Positions 1-5,512 of a DNA stretch of 5,512 bases are shown one piece after another. Each line of letters opens with the position of its first letter. Positions within the stretch are counted from its first letter, which is position 1. The stretch comes from Fidelibacterota bacterium (GTDB lineage Bacteria; Marinisomatota; Marinisomatia; Marinisomatales; UBA8229). The notes under the pieces are model-generated. The model had not been told where the DNA came from and did not search any database. It saw only the letters and a list, made by a program, of their open reading frames with translations. The stretch spans positions 28,526 to 34,037 of the forward strand of contig NYYF01000024.1 in the NCBI GenBank assembly GCA_002686675.1, written 5' to 3'. The translations under genes and the position numbers were made by a program.

Positions 1-965
1 ACATAAAATGACGTAGGCTCTGCAACACCGATGCCGTAGGCGAACTGCACCTCACATTTTTCTGCCAGCCCGGCAGCAACTATATTTTTTGCAATATATC
101 TTGCCATATAGGCTGCAGAACGATCAACTTTGGATGGATCTTTCCCAGAAAATGCTCCACCGCCATGCGGGGCATACCCTCCATAGGTGTCCACAATTAT
201 CTTCCTTCCCGTCAATCCAGTATCTGCATCCGGACCTCCATGCACAAAACGCCCGGTTCCATTGACAATAAATGATTTATTGTAAGGTAATTCACACTTT
301 TCCAGTACTGGCTCTATTATGTGTTTGATCACTTCAGCCTGAATAAATTCATGTTCCTTTTCTTCTGTACCAAAACGATCAAGCATATTATCATGTTGAG
401 TGGCAATAACAACGTTGTTTATGGAAACCGGTTTGCCATCTTCATATTGGACTGTCACTTGGGATTTTCCATCCGGGCCCAACCAGGGTAAGGATCCATT
501 CTTCCTTACTTTGGCAAGTCGTTCTGTTAAACGTTGGGCTAAATGAATGGGAAGGGGCATCAATTCTGGTGTTTCTGTACAGGCAAAACCAAACATCAAT
601 CCTTGATCTCCGGCACCCTGTTCATGCTCGCCAGATTCATCTACACCTTGAGCAATTTCACTACTTTGTTTCTGTAGTTTAACCAATATTTCCACTTTAT
701 CATCGTCCATCCCATAGGCTTCCCGAGTATAGCCAATTTGGCGAAGTGTATTTTTAACGATAGCCTCTACATTTGTAGAGCCACTTGAACGTACCTCACC
801 TGATACAATGACCAGCCCTTTGGTAGCTAAAGTTTCACAAGCGACATGCGATTCTGGGTCTTGTCTAAGAAAATCATCCACTAACGCATCTGAGATTGCA
901 TCACAAACTTTATCCGGATGGCCCTCAGTTACAGATTCGGAAGTAAACAAATACATGTTCTTCAT
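1..965 (-). CDS. metK: S-adenosylmethionine synthetase (methionine adenosyltransferase), 3' end cut by window edge
   Basis: This cytosolic enzyme makes SAM from ATP and L-methionine, releasing phosphate and pyrophosphate. The visible part is 321 codons read without a stop up to the left edge, where it is cut inside a codon. Seen in the translation are the N-terminal [12 protein letters not shown] block (residues 8-19), GAGDQG (117-122), the [16 protein letters not shown] stretch (about 240-255) and the ATP-binding signature GGGAFSGKD (268-276), followed by AEPTSFY. The E. coli enzyme has about 384 residues, so roughly 60-70 C-terminal residues lie outside the window. Two starts are possible, at 965 (M-K-N-M-Y) and at 956. 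The first is chosen because the AGGAG at 979-983 lies 13 bases from it but 22 from the second. The gene follows metF after a 175-base gap on the same strand, so it may be in the same operon or have its own promoter. Nothing looks degenerate. Identity is very secure from the two signatures. Confidence 0.97.
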   Translation of the reverse strand, partial: MKNMYLFTSESVTEGHPDKVCDAISDALVDDFLRQDPESHVACETLATKGLVIVSGEVRSSGSTNVEAIVKNTLRQIGYTREAYGMDDDKVEILVKLQKQSSEIAQGVDESGEHEQGAGDQGLMFGFACTETPELMPLPIHLAQRLTERLAKVRKNGSLPWLGPDGKSQVTVQYEDGKPVSINNVVIATQHDNMLDRFGTEEKEHEFIQAEVIKHIIEPVLEKCELPYNKSFIVNGTGRFVHGGPDADTGLTGRKIIVDTYGGYAPHGGGAFSGKDPSKVDRSAAYMARYIAKNIVAAGLAEKCEVQFAYGIGVAEPTSFY

Positions 966-978
966 AGTCTATATATTT

Positions 979-983
979 CTCCT
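979..983 (-). promoter_or_regulatory. Shine-Dalgarno sequence of metK
   Basis: The minus strand reads AAAAAGGAGAAA here, with AGGAG at 979-983. It lies 13 bases upstream of the ATG at 965, slightly long but usable. This supports the start at 965 over the in-frame ATG at 956. It contrasts with metF, which has no comparable sequence. Confidence 0.75.
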
Positions 984-1001
984 TTTTAATTTACAAATAT
1001 T

Positions 1002-1067
1002 TAACAAATTAATTAATTCAAAACAGATGTTGCTGCTTTTGCCTTGTTCATGATGAAAAATTTGTTA
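1002..1067 (-). repeat. Second inverted repeat (9 bases) crossing the first; potential pseudoknot partner
   Basis: TAACAAATT at 1002-1010 is the reverse complement of AATTTGTTA at 1059-1067. Each arm lies on the opposite side of an arm of the 1020-1078 repeat, so on the minus-strand RNA the order is stem1-5', stem2-5', stem1-3', stem2-3'. That is the order of an H-type pseudoknot. Each arm has only one G or C, so chance in AT-rich sequence is a serious alternative. Confidence 0.3.
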
Positions 1068-1078
1068 TCATCTGTTTT
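1020..1078 (-). repeat. Perfect 10-base inverted repeat (possible hairpin or weak terminator) in the metK leader
   Basis: AAAACAGATG at 1020-1029 is exactly complementary in reverse to CATCTGTTTT at 1069-1078, with a 39-base loop between. On the minus strand the second arm ends in TTTT and is followed by AT-rich sequence, so it could act as a weak terminator after metF. On the plus strand it ends in a run of six T, but no plus-strand gene precedes it. The long loop and low GC make a classical Rho-independent terminator unlikely. A part in a larger leader RNA fold is the alternative. Confidence 0.5.
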
Positions 1079-1140
1079 TTGTAGTATCAATCTCTCTATG
1101 TCTAACCTCTGGGTTTTAAACTGGTTTAATTTATATATTA

Positions 1141-2907
1141 TTAAAATATAAGCATTTGTTGTATCAATTCACCATCAACATAATCATTATCAACAATATT
1201 TACTAAGTAATATGTGTCATATATTTCTTTTATGAGTTTATATGATCCAGATTTCGGTTCGTATATTGAAGCCCAATCATTCATCCATAAACTGAACGCC
1301 TCATCCTTCCAGATTAAAAATGACCGCGTATCTACAATGGTAGGTTGAATAATTTCCTTATTAGGGAAAACACCCCACGTAACAGCCATTGCATTATTTT
1401 CTGGTAAGTTTGTAATTAAATCACCACTAATATTAATTGCCTCATAGGAAATATTTTCTTTTGACCCTATGCTTTTTAGCAACCTATCTAATTTACCCTT
1501 CGATGTAAAAAATTCCAGATAAGCTTTTTGATAAATTCTTCCGCCAGAGCCACCCCATCCAACCTCAGCATCTTCTGATGGTAAACCATTGATTTTAGGC
1601 TGAGAATTTATAGTAAAATATCCCATTTCATTGAGTTTAAGCAAATCATCAGAAATTTGTTTACTCTCTTGTGCAAGTGGCATCTCACACCATGGTAAAC
1701 TATTTATCTTTCCTTTACAGAACGACACAAAAACATCCGTTATATCTTTGATAGTTTTTGGCTCTCCCCATATCTTTTTTCTTTTGGCTCTAATTTTATC
1801 ACTCTTAGAACCTGCTCTTATAGCATGATACTGGTTGAGTTCACCAAAAGTTGGACTCTTTATATCGCCCCATCGACCATTAGGGAAATCATCCCAGATT
1901 TCTGTGCGTGTTAAATAGCTTACAGGTCTATTACTCCAATATATTGGGCGTACATCTTCACTTGTTTTCCTGCTACCTGATGTTGATTGCCGCCATGGCA
2001 ATTCCTTAATGATACCTTGGGATGAAACAAGACCAAGTGACTTTAATATTGCTGAAACAGAATTTTCCAAATTCAGTGTATAAAAATGTATACCAGGCAC
2101 ACCATTTTCAATGAGTTTCTGACACATCCCAGACGCCTGATCAATGCCGTAATTAATCACACTGGAATCATCATATTTTATAGGTTCCAATTGCACAGTG
2201 ACTGAGTCAGGAACACTAACCTGGCAAAATTGAGTAAATTTTAAAAACCTGGCATAATTATGTATAGGCATGATTCCTGGGATTATTGGTACTTTTATAC
2301 CTGCTTTTATACATTTATCTCTAAAGAAAAGAAATTTATCTACATCATAAAATAGTTGTGTCACTACAATATCTGCTCCTGACTCCACTTTTTCCTTTAG
2401 AAAAGATATATCAGCATCAAGATCGCTTTGTTCTTGATGGCCATCTGGGTAACCGCCAACACCTAAGAAAAAGTGGTCCCCAAACTCTTTTCTAATATAT
2501 CGAACAAGATCTATCCCATGGTGAAATCCATCTTCATGCTGTTCCCAACTAGAGGACCCTTCTGGAGGATCTCCTCTTAAAGCTAATATATTAGATAAAT
2601 CATTTTTTTCCGCTTCTATAAGTACTTTTTTGATTGATGACACTCGCATATTTGTACAGGTAAGATGCATCATAACTTCCAGACCAAAATACTTTTGGAT
2701 TGTTTTACACATTTCCAGAGTTTTATTGGAAGTAGATCCCCCTGCTCCCCAGGTAATGTCGATATAGGCTGGTTGAAGGGATGCCATCCTATCAATCCTA
2801 CTATATAAGTTATCCATCCCAAAATCTGTTTTTGGTGGAAAAAACTCAAAGCTGTAAAACGTTTTACCTTGAGTTTTATAATTTGCTATTTTTTCTGATA
2901 TCTTCAT
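1141..2907 (-). CDS. metF: 5,10-methylenetetrahydrofolate reductase, eukaryote-type two-domain form with C-terminal SAM-binding-type regulatory domain
   Basis: This flavoenzyme reduces 5,10-methylenetetrahydrofolate to 5-methyltetrahydrofolate with NAD(P)H, supplying the methyl group used by MetH. The catalytic barrel is residues 1 to about 300. It shows FEFFPPKT with the catalytic Glu at residue 21, DITWGAGGS (50-58), HLTCTN (81-86), ALRGDPP (109-115, FAD-contacting Asp113), TQLFYD (183-188) and PGIMPI (210-215). A short linker with LPW (303-305) leads to a second domain, about 318-588, which bacterial MetF normally lacks. It carries EDVRPIYW, DDFPNGRWGD, FTINSQP (431-437), GWGGSGGRIYQKAYLEFF (450-467), TWGVFPNKEIIQPTIVD (510-526), IWKDEAF (532-538) and a terminal YYLVNIVDND. 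These match the human and plant regulatory domain as recalled. Human SAM-contacting residues E463, T464, T481, S484, T560 and T573 correspond to E414, S415, T432, S435, T510 and T523. Length (588) is near the plant enzyme (about 592), and the Ser-rich N-terminal extension of animals is absent. An in-frame TAA directly before the ATG fixes the start. No Shine-Dalgarno is seen. Sampled GC is somewhat below both neighbours. Confidence 0.96.
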   Translation of the reverse strand: MKISEKIANYKTQGKTFYSFEFFPPKTDFGMDNLYSRIDRMASLQPAYIDITWGAGGSTSNKTLEMCKTIQKYFGLEVMMHLTCTNMRVSSIKKVLIEAEKNDLSNILALRGDPPEGSSSWEQHEDGFHHGIDLVRYIRKEFGDHFFLGVGGYPDGHQEQSDLDADISFLKEKVESGADIVVTQLFYDVDKFLFFRDKCIKAGIKVPIIPGIMPIHNYARFLKFTQFCQVSVPDSVTVQLEPIKYDDSSVINYGIDQASGMCQKLIENGVPGIHFYTLNLENSVSAILKSLGLVSSQGIIKELPWRQSTSGSRKTSEDVRPIYWSNRPVSYLTRTEIWDDFPNGRWGDIKSPTFGELNQYHAIRAGSKSDKIRAKRKKIWGEPKTIKDITDVFVSFCKGKINSLPWCEMPLAQESKQISDDLLKLNEMGYFTINSQPKINGLPSEDAEVGWGGSGGRIYQKAYLEFFTSKGKLDRLLKSIGSKENISYEAINISGDLITNLPENNAMAVTWGVFPNKEIIQPTIVDTRSFLIWKDEAFSLWMNDWASIYEPKSGSYKLIKEIYDTYYLVNIVDNDYVDGELIQQMLIF

Positions 2908-2977
2908 TTAGTCAGTCTGTTGATATTAACCAATATATTTCCGGTTCTTTGTATTTTTTCACCTTAATTTTATATTT
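2908..2977 (-). other. metH-metF intergenic spacer without recognisable ribosome binding site
   Basis: This 70-base AT-rich gap separates the metH stop (TAG, 2978-2980) from the metF ATG at 2907. The minus-strand bases just before the ATG read CAGACTGACTAA, which has no purine-rich Shine-Dalgarno match. No hairpin with a T-run is seen, so metH and metF are probably cotranscribed. The only AAGG-type sequence is about 55 bases upstream of metF, too far to serve it. Confidence 0.55.
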
Positions 2978-5512
2978 CTAATATCCCAGATGAGGTGCCA
3001 GCCACTTTTCAGCAGTATTAAATTCTATTCCTTTTCTCCTTGCATAATCTGTCACTTGCTCCCTGGTTATTGGTCCAAGACCAAAATAGGCAGAATCCGG
3101 ATGAGAAAAATACCACCCGCTTACAGAAGCAGCGGGGATCATTGCAAAATTCTCTGTCAAAGTGATCCCCGTATGTTTTTCTACCTTTAACAAATTCCAC
3201 AAATTTGATTTTTCCGTATGATCCGGGCAAGATGGATAGCCCGGGGCAGGTCGAATTCCCCTGTATTTTTCACGAATTAAACTTTCATTATCCATTACCT
3301 CATCCTTAGCGTATCCCCAGAATTCTTGACGAACACGCTCATGAATTCTTTCCGTAAAGGCTTCCGCAAATCTATCTGCCAGAATCTTAAGAAGAATTTT
3401 GTTGTAATCATCTCCATTTTTTTCAAATCTTTTTGAGAGTGTCTCCACTCCATATCCCACGGTCACCGCAAAAGCTCCAATCCAATCCTTAAGTCCGGAT
3501 TCCTCCGGTGCAACATAATCGGCCAAACACCGATTGGGTTGTTCTTGAGATTTGGATATTTGCTGGCGAAGATGGTGAAGTACCATTCTCTCCTGTTGTC
3601 TCCCCTCATCTCTAAAAATACGAATATCATCTCCTATACTCACCGCTGGAAAAAATCCGATTACTCCTTTGGCTATGAGAAGGTTATGAGACACGATTTG
3701 ATTGAGGAGTTTCAATGCGTCATCATGAAGTATCTTTGCCTGGCGACCCACTTTTTTATTTCTAAATATTTTTGGATATTTTCCTTTCAATTCCCATGCA
3801 GTAAAAAAGGGTGTCCAATCAAAATAGTTTGTTAATTCATCCAAAGCATAATTGTCAAAAATGCGAATTCCCTTTAATTCGGGTTCAGGTGGAATATAAT
3901 TCTTCCAGTTTTGGTGAGATTTCTTTTTCCGTGCTTCAGATAGAGAAATCAAATTTCTCGTAACCTTTTTTTCTTCATAAGAAACACGAATACGGGAATA
4001 TTCCTTACGTACATCGGCAATGAATTCTCCCTTTCTTTTTTTATTCAGCAAGGATTGAACAGTTCCTACACTGCGGGAAGCATCCGTTACATAGACTGTA
4101 GGACCCGAATACTGCTGTTCAATTTTCACAGCGGTATGTTTTTTTGAGGTTGTTGCTCCTCCAATAAGAAGGGGTACAGAAAGTTTTTCCCTTTCCAATT
4201 CACCCGCTACATAAATCATTTCTTCCAATGAAGGAGTAATCAACCCACTGAGACCGATAATATCTACCTCATTGTCCCTTATAGCATTGATAATTTTATC
4301 CGCCGGAACCATTACTCCCAGATCAATTATTTCATAGCCGTTACATCCCAGTATAACTCCTACAATATTTTTTCCAATATCATGCACATCTCCTTTCACT
4401 GTTGCCATTAAGATTTTTTTCTGAGATTTTTTCTCCCCGGATTGTTCCTTGTCAATAAAAGGAACAAGATACGCCACAGCTTTTTTCATAACCCTTGCGC
4501 TTTTTACTACCTGTGGAAGAAACATTTTTCCTGAACCAAAGAGATCTCCGACGCGATTCATTCCATCCATAAGAGGACCTTCAATAACTTCAATTGGGTA
4601 ACTGAGCATTTTTCGCGCTTCCTCAACATCTTCCACAATAAAATCTGTAATTCCTTCCACTAAAGCATGTTCAATTCTTTTTTCAACAGCGTTCGTTCTC
4701 CAAGTCATATCTTGAGTTGATTTTTGTTCAACCTTTTTAAAAGATTTCGCGATTTCTAATAAACGTTCCGTAGCATCATCCCTGCGATTAAACAGAATAT
4801 CTTCGACCCGTTTAAGGATATCCGGACTAAGATCATCATACACTGCCAATTGACCCGCATTGACAATCCCCATATCCATTCCGGCCTGAATGGCATGATA
4901 CAGAAATACAGAATGCATCGCTTCCCGGATGGCATTATTCCCACGAAATGAAAATGACAAATTACTCACTCCTCCGCTGATATGAACACCGGGACAGGAA
5001 TTCCTGATTTGTCGGGTAGCTTCTAAATAATTGATAGCATATTCATTGTGTGCTTCAATTCCTGTCGCTACTGCAAAAATATTCGGGTCAAAAATAATAT
5101 CTTCTGGAAAAAAACCGATTTTTTTAGTAAGCAGCGCATATACCCGCTGACAAATAGACACTTTCCGTTCTATTGTATCTGCCTGTCCCTCCTCATCAAA
5201 TGCCATAACGATGACAGCGGCACCATAACGCAAGACCTTTTGAGCTTGCTCTAAAAACTGTTCTTCTCCCTCCTTTAAGCTAATTGAATTCACCACACCC
5301 TTCCCCTGGATATTTTTTAGTCCGGTTTCAATAATAGACCATTTTGAGGAATCAATTACAATCGGTATTTTACTGATATCAGGTTCGGAAGCAATCAAAC
5401 GAAGAAATTTTTGCATTACCATTTCAGATTCTAAAAGACCTTCATCCATGTTCACATCAATCAACTGGGCACCATTTTCAATCTGTTGACGGGCAACGGA
5501 CAAAGCCTCCTC
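2978..5512 (-). CDS. metH: Cobalamin-dependent methionine synthase, C-terminal two thirds (5' part beyond window)
   Basis: MetH transfers the methyl group of 5-methyltetrahydrofolate to homocysteine through protein-bound cobalamin, giving methionine and tetrahydrofolate. The frame is open to the right edge. 844 codons are visible, beginning [10 protein letters not shown], which aligns with about residue 383 of the 1227-residue E. coli enzyme. The TTG at 5503 is internal, not a start. Counting residues from that TTG, the regions in order are: the folate domain ([13 protein letters not shown] 10-22, VIDSSKW 49-55, [13 protein letters not shown] 138-150, HISGGVSN 174-181); the helical cap ([20 protein letters not shown] about 309-328); the B12 domain with GDVHDIGKN (371-379), where His374 is the lower axial ligand equivalent to H759 and Asp372 and Ser425 match D757 and S810; and the SAM-dependent reactivation domain (DWTPFF 562-567, [15 protein letters not shown] 751-765, GWYFSHPDS 796-804). 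It ends in WLAPHLGY, like E. coli. The zinc/homocysteine-binding N-terminal barrel is off-window. Every ligand and motif checked is intact. Confidence 0.98.
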   Translation of the reverse strand, partial: EEALSVARQQIENGAQLIDVNMDEGLLESEMVMQKFLRLIASEPDISKIPIVIDSSKWSIIETGLKNIQGKGVVNSISLKEGEEQFLEQAQKVLRYGAAVIVMAFDEEGQADTIERKVSICQRVYALLTKKIGFFPEDIIFDPNIFAVATGIEAHNEYAINYLEATRQIRNSCPGVHISGGVSNLSFSFRGNNAIREAMHSVFLYHAIQAGMDMGIVNAGQLAVYDDLSPDILKRVEDILFNRRDDATERLLEIAKSFKKVEQKSTQDMTWRTNAVEKRIEHALVEGITDFIVEDVEEARKMLSYPIEVIEGPLMDGMNRVGDLFGSGKMFLPQVVKSARVMKKAVAYLVPFIDKEQSGEKKSQKKILMATVKGDVHDIGKNIVGVILGCNGYEIIDLGVMVPADKIINAIRDNEVDIIGLSGLITPSLEEMIYVAGELEREKLSVPLLIGGATTSKKHTAVKIEQQYSGPTVYVTDASRSVGTVQSLLNKKRKGEFIADVRKEYSRIRVSYEEKKVTRNLISLSEARKKKSHQNWKNYIPPEPELKGIRIFDNYALDELTNYFDWTPFFTAWELKGKYPKIFRNKKVGRQAKILHDDALKLLNQIVSHNLLIAKGVIGFFPAVSIGDDIRIFRDEGRQQERMVLHHLRQQISKSQEQPNRCLADYVAPEESGLKDWIGAFAVTVGYGVETLSKRFEKNGDDYNKILLKILADRFAEAFTERIHERVRQEFWGYAKDEVMDNESLIREKYRGIRPAPGYPSCPDHTEKSNLWNLLKVEKHTGITLTENFAMIPAASVSGWYFSHPDSAYFGLGPITREQVTDYARRKGIEFNTAEKWLAPHLGY

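Larger units (their letters stand above)
966..1140 (-). other. metF-metK intergenic region, AT-rich leader of metK
   Basis: This gap of 175 bases between the metF stop and the metK start is very AT-rich near metK and holds no convincing gene. It contains the metK ribosome binding site (979-983), a perfect 10-base inverted repeat (1020-1029 with 1069-1078) and a second 9-base AT-rich inverted repeat (1002-1010 with 1059-1067) that crosses the first. I looked for the conserved cores of SAM-I, SAM-II and SAH riboswitches and for Met-box-like operators and recognised none. No promoter is convincing: TTGATA at 1085-1090 is followed after 17 bases by a poor -10 (TAACAA, 1062-1067). A 12-codon reading frame (1013-1051) is too short to support. 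Confidence 0.6.

Noticed and set aside
1013..1051. 12-codon minus-strand frame (M-N-K-A-K-A-A-T-S-V-L-N) between metF and metK, as a possible leader peptide
   Set aside because: It has no ribosome binding site, no run of methionine or other regulatory codons, and a length easily produced by chance.
808..1053. Plus-strand open frame of 81 codons overlapping the metK start
   Set aside because: It lies mainly antisense to secure metK coding sequence and has no recognisable protein features.
1062..1090. Sigma-70-like promoter for metK (TTGATA, 17-base spacer, TAACAA)
   Set aside because: The -35 is good but the -10 matches only three of six bases. In AT-rich DNA this level of match is common.
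966..1140. Known SAM or SAH riboswitch upstream of metK
   Set aside because: None of the conserved core segments I know for SAM-I, SAM-II or SAH riboswitches could be found. A covariance-model search would be needed to exclude divergent members.
1141..2907. Possibility that the long metF is an artefactual fusion or that the window is eukaryotic DNA
   Set aside because: The linker and both domains follow the natural order and spacing of known two-domain MTHFR in one intact frame without introns. The flanking genes are bacterial-style MetH and MetK on the same strand with short gaps.
2912..2962. 16-residue GTG-started minus-strand frame between metH and metF, ending just before the metF ATG
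   Set aside because: It has no Shine-Dalgarno, no recognisable sequence and a rare start codon; it is best explained as chance in a 70-base spacer.
3018..3230. Minus-strand 70-codon frame inside the metH 3' end
   Set aside because: It is an out-of-frame shadow of the highly conserved MetH reactivation domain.
3539..3835. Plus-strand 98-codon frame antisense to metH
   Set aside because: It is antisense to conserved MetH sequence, with no ribosome binding site or recognisable domain.
5501..5503. TTG codon that could be read as the metH start
   Set aside because: The frame stays open to the window edge, and the upstream codons E-E-A continue the E. coli MetH alignment (DEALDVARQQ). The gene plainly extends beyond the window.

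Overview
The window holds three genes, all on the minus strand, from a bacterial methionine / activated-methyl-cycle cluster. In transcription order (right to left) they are metH, cobalamin-dependent methionine synthase, whose 5' part lies beyond the right edge; a metF-type methylenetetrahydrofolate reductase (MTHFR); and metK, S-adenosylmethionine synthetase, whose 3' end lies beyond the left edge. No tRNA, rRNA, CRISPR array, insertion sequence or known riboswitch was recognised. The layout is 2978-5512 metH, 2908-2977 gap, 1141-2907 metF, 966-1140 gap, 1-965 metK.

The pathway reads through in order. MTHFR makes 5-methyltetrahydrofolate. MetH uses it to methylate homocysteine to methionine. 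MetK turns methionine into S-adenosylmethionine (SAM).

The unusual element is the reductase. It is not the roughly 300-residue catalytic-only MetF usual in bacteria. It is an intact 588-codon protein with the full eukaryote-style plan: a catalytic barrel, a short linker, and a C-terminal domain of about 270 residues. As recalled, that C-terminal domain matches the SAM-binding regulatory domain of human and plant MTHFR over its whole length. Its length and termini are closest to the plant/protist form. If the domain works as in animals, the cluster would encode both the SAM-making enzyme and a SAM-sensing brake on the pathway's entry step. Plant homologues with the same architecture are reported to be SAM-insensitive, so this is not certain.

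The organism is a bacterium of low to moderate GC, estimated by hand from sampled lines as about 42% in metH, 45% in metK and 37-38% in metF. The MetH and MetK sequences are ordinary and bacterial-looking, and metK has a good Shine-Dalgarno sequence. The phylum cannot be fixed from this window; an uncultured environmental lineage is a guess. The second notable point is the 175-base gap upstream of metK, which contains two crossing inverted repeats that could form an H-type pseudoknot just upstream of the metK ribosome binding site.
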